Below, in pieces: positions 1-8,503 of a stretch of DNA of 64,000 bases (position 1 is its first letter; the number at the start of each line of letters is the position of its first letter). The notes under the pieces were generated by a model, which saw only the letters and a list, made by a program, of their open reading frames with translations, was not told the DNA's origin and made no database searches. The position numbers were made by a program, and so were the translations under genes. The DNA is from Streptomyces zaomyceticus (GTDB lineage Bacteria > Actinomycetota > Actinomycetes > Streptomycetales > Streptomycetaceae): positions 1-64,000 of the forward strand of contig NZ_BNBZ01000022.1 of the NCBI RefSeq assembly GCF_014656215.1, read 5' to 3'.

Positions 1-1
1 C

Positions 2-907
2 GCGTTGCTCGCCCCCGCCCCGGCCGCCTCGGCCGCCGGTGAGCCGTCGCTGAGCACTCCTGTCGCCACTCTCGACGCCGCACTGAAGTGCCCCTCCTCC
101 TTCACCCACCCGAACCGTGAGCCCGTGCTGCTGGTCCACGGCACCACGTCCACCTACGACGAGACCTGGGGCTGGAACTACGCCCCGGCCCTGCGTGACG
201 CCGGCTACGACGTCTGCGGCGTCGAGCTGCCCAACAGGTCGATGAGCGACATCCAGGACGCGTCCGAGTACGTCGTCCACGCCATCGACAAGATCCAGGC
301 CGCCACCGGCCGCAAGGTCGACGTCATCGGCCACAGCCAGGGCAACATGGAGATCCGCTGGGCCCTGAAGTGGTGGCCCAGCCTGCACAGCAAGGTCGAC
401 GACGCGGTCCTCCTGGCCAACCCCGGCCACGGCATCACCGGCGGCAACCTCTTCTGCGTCGGCTGGTGCGCACCGGCCCTGCACCAGTTCAACATCGGGT
501 CCGACTTCGTCGCCGCCCTCAACCGGGATGACGAGACCCCCGGCGCCGTCTCCTACACCAACATCTACAGCCTCACCGACGAGGCGATCACCCCGTTCAC
601 GACCGCGCCCCTGAACGGCGCCAAGAACATCCTCGTCCAGGACGTCTGCCCCGGCCGGGTCGTCGCCCACTTCAGCATGCTCTACGACGCCGTCACCTAC
701 CGACTGGTCGTCGACGCCCTCTCGAACCCCGGCACTGCCATCCCCAGCCGGCTGCCGTTCGGCAAGTGCCTGGACGTCAACCTCCCCGGTGTCTGGCCCC
801 ACGAGGCCGTGGCGGCCACGGCGGTCACCGGCGCCAACTTCACCGCGGAGATCCTCAACGCCACGAAGGTCCCGGCCGAGCCCCCGCTTCGGGCCTACGC
901 ACAGTAG
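2..907 (+). CDS. Secreted triacylglycerol lipase / alpha-beta hydrolase (5' end off window)
   Basis: Esterase/lipase of the alpha/beta-hydrolase fold, probably secreted. The frame is open to the left edge, and the first visible residues (LLAPAPAASAAG) look like the end of a signal peptide, so the true start lies outside the window. The strand-turn motif LLVHGTTS with its oxyanion region and the nucleophile elbow GHSQG are clear. ANPGHG, several Cys (CPSSF, CVGWC, VCPGR) suited to disulfides, and a late His (VAHFSML) fit the secreted actinobacterial lipase family. A perfect 14-bp hairpin follows the stop. Substrate is not deducible. Confidence 0.85.
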   Translation, partial: ALLAPAPAASAAGEPSLSTPVATLDAALKCPSSFTHPNREPVLLVHGTTSTYDETWGWNYAPALRDAGYDVCGVELPNRSMSDIQDASEYVVHAIDKIQAATGRKVDVIGHSQGNMEIRWALKWWPSLHSKVDDAVLLANPGHGITGGNLFCVGWCAPALHQFNIGSDFVAALNRDDETPGAVSYTNIYSLTDEAITPFTTAPLNGAKNILVQDVCPGRVVAHFSMLYDAVTYRLVVDALSNPGTAIPSRLPFGKCLDVNLPGVWPHEAVAATAVTGANFTAEILNATKVPAEPPLRAYAQ

Positions 908-926
908 CCCCGAAGAGCACGCACAC

Positions 927-960
927 GTGGCCGGGCAGAGAGTTCACTCTGCCCGGCCAC
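927..960. terminator. Bidirectional hairpin terminator between convergent genes
   Basis: Perfect inverted repeat with 14-bp arms (GTGGCCGGGCAGAG) and a 6-nt loop. It lies between the convergent lipase and acyl-CoA synthetase genes. There is no long T-run, as is usual in Streptomyces. Confidence 0.75.
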
Positions 961-989
961 ACCGGTCCGGGGAAGCGGGAGTCCCCGCC

Positions 990-2687
990 TCAGGATTCGG
1001 AGGCCCGCCTCCGCAGCTCGGTCTTGAGGATCTTCCCGGTCGCCGAGAGCGGCAGCTCTTCCACGATCACCACCTCCCGGACCCGCTGGTACGGCGCCAC
1101 GCGTTCGGCGACATACGCGATCAGGCCCTCGGCCGTGACCGACGTCCCAGCCCCGGACTTCAGCGAGACGAAGGCCACGGGGATCTCCCCGTGCTCCGGG
1201 TGCGGCCGCCCCACGACCGACGCCTGGGCGACGGCGTGATGCTCACGCAGGATGTTCTCCAGTGGACCGGGGTACACGTTGTACCCCTTGTAGATGAGCA
1301 TGTCCTTCGCCCGGCCCACGAGCGAGAGCCATCCGTCCGCGTCGAGCGTGCCCAGGTCGCCCGTGCGCAGCCAGCCCCCGACGTACTGCTCCGCCGTGAG
1401 TTCCGGGTGGCCGTGGTAGCCGTCGGTGACCTGCGGGCCCCGGACCCAGACCTCGCCCCGCTCGCCCGGTGCCACGGGGGTGACGAGGTCCGGCTCGCGG
1501 ATCTCGACCTCGGTGTCGAAGAGCACCAGGCCGGTGCTGCCGGCGGGGCGCGGCATCGTGCTGTCCAGGGGGCTGATCGCGACCCCCATGGTGGCCTCGG
1601 TCAGCCCATAGCCGTCGCTGACGACGGCGTTCGGGAAGATCTCGGCGAGTTCCGCGACCACGGCCGGGTTGATGGGCGCGGACCCGCTGCTGACGACCCG
1701 CACGGACGAAAGGTCGCGCTCCCGCACGCCCGGTACGGACAGCAGGGCGTGGCAGAGCGCGGGGGAGCCGGTGATCGCGTGGACGCGGAGCTCCTCGATG
1801 GCGTCCAGGTACCTGACCGGGTCGAAGCGGCCGAAGACCGTCACAGTGAGGCCGGCGGCGGCGAAGACGCTCTGGCTGACCATGCCCATGCCGTGGAAGA
1901 GGGGGGCGACGGAGATGCCGGTGGCGGCGGCCAGCGGGATGTGGTGCGGGGTCCGCGCGGCGGGCACATGCCGCAGCACGATACGGCCCCGGTCATCCGC
2001 GGAGGAGACGGCGGCGCTGCGCCAGCACGCCACCTGGAGCACGTTCGTGACCAGGTTGCGGTGCAGGACCCGGACGGCCTTGGGCACGCCCGTCGTCCCG
2101 CCGGTGAAGGCGAGGTGCGCGACCGCGTCGCCGTCGACGTCGGTCGCGGGCTCCGCCTGCGCCTTCATCAGTTCGTCGAACGCGACGGTGGCGGCCGGGA
2201 ACGCGAGGGTGGCGGGCTCGTCGGAGGGGCCCGGGGCGGCGGCCGTCGTCGGTGTCACGCAGACGAGACGGACGGACCGGGAGCCGTCGACCGCCTCGCT
2301 CAGCGCCTTCGCGACGGCCGGGTGCGTGAAGACGGCGACCGCGCCCGAGTCGTCGAGCTGGCGGCGCAGCGCGAGCGGCGGCTGGGTCGGGTTGACCGGC
2401 ACCACCGCGGCTCCGGCGAACAAGATGCCGTAGTAGGCGACTGTGAACCAGCAGGTGTTGGGCAGGTGCAGGGCGACAGCGTCGCCGGGGGCGATGCCCT
2501 GCTCCCGCAGTCCCTGCGCGACCCGGAGCGCCCCCTCGTACAGCTCCGCGTACGTCAGCCGGTCCTCGCCGTCGACCAGCGCGGTGCGGTCGCCGTAGGC
2601 GTGTGCGGAGCCGGCGAGGAGGTCCGCGATCGTGCCCGTGGGGTAGTCGAGGGTGCGGGGCAGCCCCTGGGGCCAGGTGGTGGTCAT
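990..2687 (-). CDS. Long-chain fatty acid--CoA ligase (AMP-binding)
   Basis: Activates a carboxylic acid to its CoA thioester through an acyl-adenylate. The 565-residue protein has the P-loop FTGGTTGVPKA (about 194-204), the A5 motif DGYGLTEA, the GGWLRTGDLG hinge region, and a C-terminal LSATGKILK with the catalytic Lys. The start ATG at 2687 is preferred over upstream in-frame codons because GAAGGAG lies just before it and because family homology begins there. Last gene of a minus-strand run with hydratase, thioesterase, thiolase and dehydrogenase, so its product probably enters beta-oxidation. Chain length preference cannot be read. Confidence 0.9.
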   Translation of the reverse strand: MTTTWPQGLPRTLDYPTGTIADLLAGSAHAYGDRTALVDGEDRLTYAELYEGALRVAQGLREQGIAPGDAVALHLPNTCWFTVAYYGILFAGAAVVPVNPTQPPLALRRQLDDSGAVAVFTHPAVAKALSEAVDGSRSVRLVCVTPTTAAAPGPSDEPATLAFPAATVAFDELMKAQAEPATDVDGDAVAHLAFTGGTTGVPKAVRVLHRNLVTNVLQVACWRSAAVSSADDRGRIVLRHVPAARTPHHIPLAAATGISVAPLFHGMGMVSQSVFAAAGLTVTVFGRFDPVRYLDAIEELRVHAITGSPALCHALLSVPGVRERDLSSVRVVSSGSAPINPAVVAELAEIFPNAVVSDGYGLTEATMGVAISPLDSTMPRPAGSTGLVLFDTEVEIREPDLVTPVAPGERGEVWVRGPQVTDGYHGHPELTAEQYVGGWLRTGDLGTLDADGWLSLVGRAKDMLIYKGYNVYPGPLENILREHHAVAQASVVGRPHPEHGEIPVAFVSLKSGAGTSVTAEGLIAYVAERVAPYQRVREVVIVEELPLSATGKILKTELRRRASES

Positions 2688-2772
2688 GGCGAACTCCTTC
2701 GTCCGGTCATGCCCGAGCGGTGTCTCGGGACGGTAGCTGGGGTCCCCCTGAAAAGCCGGAGCGGCGCGGCGG

Positions 2773-3537
2773 TCAGCGTCCGATCCAGCGAGGGGCACGC
2801 TTTTCGGCGAAGGCGCGCGCGCCCTCCTTGGCGTCCGCCGAGGCGAAGACCGGGTCGCAGGCGGCGCGATTGCGCGCCCAGACCTCGTCGGCAGTCCAGT
2901 CGGCCGACTCGGCCACGATCCGCTTGCTCGCCCGGACGGCGAGCGGCCCGTTGGCCGCGATCTCCCTCGCGAGAGCGAGGGCCCCCTCCAGGGCGTCGCC
3001 CTGCGGGGTCAGGGCGTTGACCATGCCGAGCTCGTAGGCCCGCCCGGCGTCGAGGAAGGCGCCGGTGAGTGCGTACTCCATCGCCACGGCGTACGGGATC
3101 CGGCGGGGCAGCCGGACGAGGCCGCCCCCGGCGGCGATCAGACCTCGCTTGGTCTCCGGAAGCCCGAACTTCGCGGTCTCGGACGCGACGATCAGGTCGC
3201 AGGCGAGGGCGAGTTCGGTGCCGCCACCGAGCGCGTACCCCTCGACCGCGGCGATCAGCGGTTTGGCGGGCGGGGTCTCGGTGATCCCGCAGAAGCCCCG
3301 GCCGGGGATGCCGGAGCGTTCCCCTGCGGCGAGGGCTTTGAGGTCGGCGCCGGCACAGAAGGTGCCGCCGGCGCCCGTGATGACACCGACGACGAGGTCG
3401 TCGCGGGCGTCGAGCTGGTCGACGGCCTCGGCGACGGCGTCGGCCACGGCCCTGTTGACGGCGTTGCGGGCCTTGGGGCGGTTGATGGTCACGACGGCGA
3501 CGCCGTCCTCGAACGAGGTGAGGACCAGGTCGGACAT
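2773..3537 (-). CDS. Enoyl-CoA hydratase/isomerase (crotonase family)
   Basis: Hydrates trans-2-enoyl-CoA to 3-hydroxyacyl-CoA. The 254-residue protein shows the crotonase oxyanion-hole segments FCAGADLKAL and ALGGGTELALACD and the RPKARNAVN start of the fold. One catalytic Glu is recognisable near GLPETKRGL; the other expected acidic residue was not confirmed. Start ATG 3537 has GGAGGAA directly upstream; longer in-frame extensions have poor codon use. Sits 43 nt after the thioesterase on the same strand, probably one transcript. Confidence 0.9.
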   Translation of the reverse strand: MSDLVLTSFEDGVAVVTINRPKARNAVNRAVADAVAEAVDQLDARDDLVVGVITGAGGTFCAGADLKALAAGERSGIPGRGFCGITETPPAKPLIAAVEGYALGGGTELALACDLIVASETAKFGLPETKRGLIAAGGGLVRLPRRIPYAVAMEYALTGAFLDAGRAYELGMVNALTPQGDALEGALALAREIAANGPLAVRASKRIVAESADWTADEVWARNRAACDPVFASADAKEGARAFAEKRAPRWIGR

Positions 3538-3580
3538 GGGGTTCCTCCGATGAGTGCAGAGAAGGAGGTGGGCAGTGGGG

Positions 3581-4489
3581 TCAGCGGCGGCGCGTCCGCG
3601 AAGGGCGCACCACCGTCTCCTGCACCACATGGGCGATCAGCCGGCCGTCGAGACTCCAGACGTCGGCGAAGGCGAGGCCGCGGCCGTCCACCGACGTCGG
3701 GCTGCGCTGGGCGAACAGCATCCACTCGTCGGCGCGGAACGGCCGGTGGTACCAGACGGAGTGGTCGAGCGAGGTGAGGAAGACCGAGGAGGGCTCGTCG
3801 CGCAGCATCCGGGGCAGTTGGTGCCCCAGCGCAGCCGCCGGCGCGAGGAAGAGGTCGGAGGCGTACGCCAGCGCACGGGCGTGCAGCGCGGGGTTGTCGG
3901 GCAGCCGCTCGGTCGCCCGGATCCACAGCTTCTGCTCCGTCAGGCCTGGCATGGTCGGCTCGGGTGGTCCGGGGACGTAGCGCATGTCAAGGACCCGGCA
4001 GAACTTCGCCTGCGCGAAGTCCTCGGGGCTGTTCCTCGCCCAGATCTCGTACATGTCGGGCAGCTCGTCCGGCCCCGGGGTCCGCGGCATCGCCGGCTGG
4101 CGGTCGTCTGCGGTCTCCGGCCGCTTGAACGACGCGGTGAGGGCGAAGACGGGCTCACCGCCCTGGACGGCGGTGACCCGGCGGGACAGGTAGGAGGATC
4201 CGTCCCGGACCCTCTCCACCGTGTAGTCGAGGGGGCGTGCAGTGTCGCCCGGACGCAGGAAGTGGCCGTGCAGCGAATGCGCGGTCCGGCCCTCCGGCAC
4301 GGTCAGGGCGGCGGCCGCGAGTGCCTGGGCCGCCACCTGACCACCGAAGGCGCGTGAGGGCATGCCGTCGTGGCACCACCCGCGGAACACGTCCTGGTCC
4401 AGCTGCTCCACGCTCAGGAGTCCGACGAAGTCCTTGCCCACGGCCCCGCTCCGGAGCTGCTTTGTCTCACTCTCGGGCAGTACGGGCAT
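3581..4489 (-). CDS. Acyl-CoA thioesterase II (TesB-like, double hotdog)
   Basis: Hydrolyses acyl-CoA to free acid and CoA. The 302-residue length fits TesB. Hallmarks are FRGWCHDGMPSRAFGGQVAAQAL near residues 35-55 (two hotdog beginnings in one chain), HSLHGHFLRPGD, and the C-terminal LDHSVWYHRPFRADEWML, which ends the second hotdog with the conserved Asp/His. Follows the thiolase by 12 nt. Within a beta-oxidation cluster it may release intermediates to rescue CoA. Confidence 0.88.
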   Translation of the reverse strand: MPVLPESETKQLRSGAVGKDFVGLLSVEQLDQDVFRGWCHDGMPSRAFGGQVAAQALAAAALTVPEGRTAHSLHGHFLRPGDTARPLDYTVERVRDGSSYLSRRVTAVQGGEPVFALTASFKRPETADDRQPAMPRTPGPDELPDMYEIWARNSPEDFAQAKFCRVLDMRYVPGPPEPTMPGLTEQKLWIRATERLPDNPALHARALAYASDLFLAPAAALGHQLPRMLRDEPSSVFLTSLDHSVWYHRPFRADEWMLFAQRSPTSVDGRGLAFADVWSLDGRLIAHVVQETVVRPSRTRRR

Positions 4490-4501
4490 CGGTGTGCGCC
4501 C

Positions 4502-5668
4502 TCACAGGAGTTCGAGGATGGTGGCGTTGGCCATGCCGCCGCCCTCGCACATGGACTGGAGGCCGTAACGGATGCCGTTGTCGCGCATGTGATGGACGAG
4601 GGTGGTCATGAGGCGCGCGCCGGAGCCGCCGATGGGGTGACCGATGGCCATCGCGCCACCGAGTGGGTTCATCCGGGCGTAGTCGGCTCCGGTCTCGCGC
4701 AGCCAGGCGAGGGTGACGGAGGCGAACGCCTCGTTGATCTCGAAGGCGCCGATGTCGTCGATCGACAGGCCGGCCTTCGCGAGCGCCTTGGCGGTCGCCG
4801 GGATGGGGCCCTTGAGCATGGTGACGGGGTCGGTGCCCGTCACCACCGCGGTGTGGACGCGTGCCAGCGGCGTCCAGCCCTGGGAGGCGGCGTACTCGCT
4901 GGTGGTGACGAGCAGTGCGGCGGTGCCGTCGGAGACCTGCGAGGCGTTGCCTGCGGTGATCGTCCCGTCCTCCGTGAAGGCGGGCTTGAGCCCGGCGAGC
5001 TTCTCGAGGGTGGAGCCGCGGCGTACGCCTTCGTCGGTGTCGAAGACCCGGGCTGTGTGGTCCTCGTCGGTGACCGTGATCGGGACGATCTGGCTCTTGA
5101 AGCGGCCCTCGTCGATCGCCCGGGCGGCCCGGGCGTGGGAGTCCAGGCCGTGCTGGTCCATCTCGGTGCGCGTGATGCCGTACTCGTCGGCGATCAGCTG
5201 GGCGCCCGTGCCCTGGTTGAAGCGGATGCCGTCGTAGCGGGCGAAGACGTCGGGGCCGAAGGGCTCGCCGAGGCTGCCGTCGCCGCGGGTGGTGCCCAGC
5301 GGGAGCCGGCTCATGATCTCCACGCCACCGGCGACGGCGACGTCGTACTGGCCGGAGATCACCCCGGCGGCGGCCTGGTGGACGGCCTGCTGGGAGGAGC
5401 CGCACTGGCGGTCGACCGTCAGCCCGGGGACGGACTCCGGCCAGCCCGCCGCGAGCACGGCGGCACGGCCGACGCAGCCGGCCTGCATGCCGACGCCGGA
5501 GGCGCAGCCCCAGATGACGTCGTCGACGACGGCGGGGTCGAGGCTGTTGCGCTCGGCCAGGGCCTTGAGGACATGGGCGGAGAGCGAAGCGGAGTGCAGC
5601 CGGGAGAGCGAGCCGCCGCGCTTGCCGACGGCGGTACGGACGGCGTCGACGATCACTGCGTCGCGCAT
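4502..5668 (-). CDS. Acetyl-CoA acyltransferase (thiolase)
   Basis: Thiolytic cleavage of 3-ketoacyl-CoA, the last beta-oxidation step, or the reverse condensation. 388 residues, standard for the family. The nucleophile Cys is in DRQCGSSQQAVHQAA (about residue 89), the base His in AIGHPIGGSGAR, and the second catalytic Cys in CEGGGMANATI. INEAFA is also present. GGAGGA precedes the ATG. Translation is probably linked to the thioesterase, which starts 12 nt downstream. Confidence 0.93.
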   Translation of the reverse strand: MRDAVIVDAVRTAVGKRGGSLSRLHSASLSAHVLKALAERNSLDPAVVDDVIWGCASGVGMQAGCVGRAAVLAAGWPESVPGLTVDRQCGSSQQAVHQAAAGVISGQYDVAVAGGVEIMSRLPLGTTRGDGSLGEPFGPDVFARYDGIRFNQGTGAQLIADEYGITRTEMDQHGLDSHARAARAIDEGRFKSQIVPITVTDEDHTARVFDTDEGVRRGSTLEKLAGLKPAFTEDGTITAGNASQVSDGTAALLVTTSEYAASQGWTPLARVHTAVVTGTDPVTMLKGPIPATAKALAKAGLSIDDIGAFEINEAFASVTLAWLRETGADYARMNPLGGAMAIGHPIGGSGARLMTTLVHHMRDNGIRYGLQSMCEGGGMANATILELL

Positions 5669-5730
5669 GGGGTCCTCCTGAGGGGAAAGTGGGGTGGGCC
5701 CGGGATGGGCCCGGGGTCCTTCGCGCGGAC

Positions 5731-6897
5731 TCAGAGCCCGAGGTCCTTCGCGATGATCGTCTTCATGACCTCGCTGGTCCCCGCGTAGATCCGGTTCACC
5801 CGGGTGTCCGCGTAGAGGCGGGCGATGGGGTACTCAAGCATGTAGCCGTAACCGCCGTGCAGCTGGAGGCACTTGTCGATGACACGGCCCGCGACCTCGG
5901 TGCAGAAGAGCTTGGCCTTGGCGGCGTCGGCGGCCGTCAGTTCCCCGGCGGCGTGCTCTGTCAGGGCCCGGTCGACGAGAGCCTGTGCGGCGGCGACCTC
6001 GGTCGCACACTCGGCGAGGACGAACTTGGTGTTCTGGAACGCCGCCACCTGCCTGCCGAACACATCGCGCTCGCGCACGTACGCGGTCGCGAAGCCGATC
6101 GCCCCGGCCGCGTTGGCGTAGGCGTTGATCGCTGCGCCGAGACGCTCCACCACGAGGTTGTGGGTCAGGTACCTGAAGGCCGCGCCCTCCTCGCCGAGCA
6201 GGTTCCCGACCGGGACCCGCACGCCGGTGAAGGAGAGCTCGGCGGTGTCCTGCGCGCGCAGCCCGATCTTGTCGAGTTTGCGCCCCACGGCGAAGCCGTC
6301 GCTGGTCGTGTCCACGCACAGGATCGACAGCCCGCCCCGACGGTCGGCGGGGTCGTACGCGGCGGTCCGGCAGACCACCAGGACGAGATCGGCCTGGGCG
6401 CCGCCCGTGATGAAGGTCTTGGCGCCGTCGAGGACGTAGTGGGTGCCGTCCTCGGCGAGCCGGGCGCGGGTGGCGATGCCGGCCAGATCGGAGCCGGTGC
6501 CCGGCTCGGTCATGGCGATGGCGGTCATGATCTCGCCGGAGAGAAAGCCGGGCAGCCAGCGCCGCTTCTGCTCCTCGCTCCCGAACTCCAGGAGGTAGGG
6601 CAGGACGAGGCAGGTGTGCACCGACTCGGCACCGAAACCGACGCCCGCGCGGCCGCACTCCTCCCGGATCACGGCCTGGTAGGTGAAGTCGGTGACGCCC
6701 GCCCCGCCGTACTCCTCGGGCACGTTGATGCCGAAGACGCCCAGTTCGCCGAGCTTGCGGTAGAAGGCGCGGGGGACCTGCCCCCGGCGCTCCCACTCGG
6801 CGTAGTGCGGGGTGACCTCCTGGGCGATGAAGTCCCGGACGGCCGTCCGGAATGCCTCGTGGTCCTGGGTGAACACGCTGCGGCGCACGGTCACCAT
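5731..6897 (-). CDS. Acyl-CoA dehydrogenase
   Basis: FAD enzyme that makes the alpha-beta double bond in acyl-CoA. 388 residues with all three domains: N-terminal helices, the beta domain (AMTEPGTGSDLAGI) and a C-terminal helical domain ending HGGYGYMLEYPIARLYAD, where Glu in LEYP is the expected catalytic base, then NRIYAGTSEVMKTIIAKDLGL. First gene of the minus-strand run, reading away from the divergent promoter that holds a candidate operator. Partner electron-transfer flavoprotein genes are not in the window. Confidence 0.92.
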   Translation of the reverse strand: MVTVRRSVFTQDHEAFRTAVRDFIAQEVTPHYAEWERRGQVPRAFYRKLGELGVFGINVPEEYGGAGVTDFTYQAVIREECGRAGVGFGAESVHTCLVLPYLLEFGSEEQKRRWLPGFLSGEIMTAIAMTEPGTGSDLAGIATRARLAEDGTHYVLDGAKTFITGGAQADLVLVVCRTAAYDPADRRGGLSILCVDTTSDGFAVGRKLDKIGLRAQDTAELSFTGVRVPVGNLLGEEGAAFRYLTHNLVVERLGAAINAYANAAGAIGFATAYVRERDVFGRQVAAFQNTKFVLAECATEVAAAQALVDRALTEHAAGELTAADAAKAKLFCTEVAGRVIDKCLQLHGGYGYMLEYPIARLYADTRVNRIYAGTSEVMKTIIAKDLGL

Positions 6898-6937
6898 TCC
6901 TTCCCTCGCATGCCTGGCGGTTTCGTCGAACGGCGCT

Positions 6938-6956
6938 TAAGTTAATCTCCAATAAC
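6938..6956. promoter_or_regulatory. Candidate operator in divergent promoter, site 1
   Basis: GTTAATCTCCAATAAC (6941-6956) has GTTA-N8-TAAC symmetry and is preceded by TAA. The reverse complement of 8352-8370 gives the same pattern, TAAGTTAATCnnCnnTAAC. This site lies between acyl-CoA dehydrogenase and the DUF35 gene, so one TetR- or GntR-type regulator could act on both arms. No regulator gene lies in the cluster. Confidence 0.5.
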
Positions 6957-7009
6957 CTTGATGTCTAGGTTCTGAGTGCAGGATTCTCCATGGTGGAAGG
7001 GGGGATATC

Positions 7010-7453
7010 GTGTCCCTTGGTGATGCGGCGCTTGCATGGAGCGGCCCGCTGTCGATGAAGGTCGGAGGGCAAGTTCCGGGAGCGGCCCCCTCCGACGGCG
7101 GGCTCGTCTACCAGCGCTGCGACTGGTGCGGCACGACCGCCTTCCGGAAGCTCCTGTGCCCGGTCTGCGCCTCCGGCGACCTGGCGCCCCGGCGCAGCGA
7201 CGGCCAGGGCGTCGTCGTCCGCCCGGCCGCGGAGCAGCGGTACCGGCGGGCGGCGCGCGGCGAGTCGGTCGTCCGCCTCCCCGAGGGCTTCGAGGTCCGC
7301 TGCCGCGTCGTCGGCGCCCCGCCGCACCTCGTGCGCGCGGGCACCCGGGTGCGCCTGGTCTCCGGTACGGATCCGGAGGCGGGCGAGCTCGTGTTCGAGG
7401 TGTCCGGGGTGTGTGACACGGATGCCGTTCCCATCTCCCGCAGGTCACAGTGA
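7010..7453 (+). CDS. Zn-ribbon/OB-fold protein (DUF35 family)
   Basis: Small acyl-CoA-associated accessory protein, often a partner of thiolases, HMG-CoA-synthase-like enzymes or hydratases. 147 residues; rubredoxin-like Zn ribbon CDWCGTTAF...LLCPVCASG at about 37-57, then an OB-fold with EVRCRVVGAPPHLVRAGTRV. Starts at GTG 7010 after AAGGGGGG. First gene of the plus-strand arm; the next gene begins 15 nt after its stop. The enzyme it assists is not shown by sequence, but the divergent thiolase and hydratase are obvious candidates. Confidence 0.8.
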   Translation: MSLGDAALAWSGPLSMKVGGQVPGAAPSDGGLVYQRCDWCGTTAFRKLLCPVCASGDLAPRRSDGQGVVVRPAAEQRYRRAARGESVVRLPEGFEVRCRVVGAPPHLVRAGTRVRLVSGTDPEAGELVFEVSGVCDTDAVPISRRSQ

Positions 7454-7468
7454 GAGGACGTTCGACGT

Positions 7469-8332
7469 ATGCGTGAGTTCAGCCGGATAGGGGTCGTGGG
7501 CTGCGGCCTGATGGGCTCCGGAATAGCCCAGGTCTGCGCGCGCGCCGGCCTCGACGTCATGGTCGCCGAACGCGGCGCCGAGGCCCTGGCGGCCGGCCGG
7601 ACCCGGCTGATCGCCTCCCTCGACCGGGGGCTCCGGGCCGGGAAGCTGAGCGAGGAGGAGCGCGACGCGACCCTGCGCCGGCTCTCGTACACCTCCGACC
7701 TCGACGCCCTCGCCGACCGCGACCTGGTCGTCGAGGCGGTCGCCGAGCGGCGCGACGTCAAGGCGTCCGTCTTCGCCCGGCTCGACCGCGTGCTCACCGG
7801 CCGCGACGCGGTCATCGCCTCCAACACCTCGTCGATCCCGATCATCGACCTGGCCGCCGCCACCGGACGGCCGCGGCATGTCGTCGGCGTCCACTTCTTC
7901 AACCCCGTACCGGTACAGCGCCTGGTGGAGGTCATCCCCACCCAGCTCACCGCCCCGGAGGTCACCGCCGACGTGACCGCCTTCATCGAGGGCACGCTCG
8001 GCAAGACCGTCGTCCTGGCCCGCGACCGAGCGGGCTTCGTCGTCAATGCCCTGCTCGTCCCGTACCTCGTCTCCGCCGTGCGGATGCTGGAGTCCGGGGT
8101 CGCCTCGGCCGAGGACATCGACACCGGCATGGTGCTGGGCTGTGCCCACCCCATGGGGCCGCTGCGCCTCCTCGACCTCATCGGCCTCGACACGGCGCTG
8201 TCGATCGCCGAGTCGATGTACGAGGAGTTCAAGGAGCCGCTGTACGCGCCCCCGCCGCTGCTGCGCCGGATGGTCGCGGCCGGTGCCGTCGGCCGTAAGG
8301 CGGGGCGCGGCTTCTACACCTACGTGAGCTGA
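7469..8332 (+). CDS. 3-hydroxybutyryl/3-hydroxyacyl-CoA dehydrogenase
   Basis: NAD(P)-dependent oxidation of 3-hydroxyacyl-CoA to 3-ketoacyl-CoA. 287 residues. Rossmann motif GVVGCGLMGSGIAQ at residues 8-21, SNTSSIPI, then the signature VVGVHFFNPVPVQRLVEVI with the catalytic His in HFFNP. C-terminal dimerisation domain ends KAGRGFYTYVS. Complements the hydratase, dehydrogenase and thiolase on the other strand to complete a beta-oxidation set. Confidence 0.92.
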   Translation: MREFSRIGVVGCGLMGSGIAQVCARAGLDVMVAERGAEALAAGRTRLIASLDRGLRAGKLSEEERDATLRRLSYTSDLDALADRDLVVEAVAERRDVKASVFARLDRVLTGRDAVIASNTSSIPIIDLAAATGRPRHVVGVHFFNPVPVQRLVEVIPTQLTAPEVTADVTAFIEGTLGKTVVLARDRAGFVVNALLVPYLVSAVRMLESGVASAEDIDTGMVLGCAHPMGPLRLLDLIGLDTALSIAESMYEEFKEPLYAPPPLLRRMVAAGAVGRKAGRGFYTYVS

Positions 8333-8351
8333 TCCCACCCTGGACAGGTGC

Positions 8352-8370
8352 GTTAGCGTGGATTAACTTA
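8352..8370. promoter_or_regulatory. Candidate operator before the aldehyde dehydrogenase, site 2
   Basis: GTTAGCGTGGATTAAC followed by TTA. Read on the minus strand it is TAAGTTAATCCACGCTAAC, matching site 1 at 6938-6956 in the TAAGTTAATC core, a central C and the TAAC end. It sits in the 171-nt gap before the aldehyde dehydrogenase/alcohol dehydrogenase pair. Confidence 0.5.
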
Positions 8371-8503
8371 CTGCCATGAATCCCTGGATTCTGCGCCATC
8401 TGTGACGGTCGCTGGATCAGGGTTCATTCACTTTCGCGAGGCCGTCGGGTCCTGGGGCGGCCGACCGCACGGCCCTCCCGCGCAACGAAGCGAGGCTCCG
8501 CAC

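Noticed and set aside
789..3020. 743-residue plus-strand frame
   Set aside because: Antisense to the acyl-CoA ligase; His/Arg/Gly-rich without recognisable motif.
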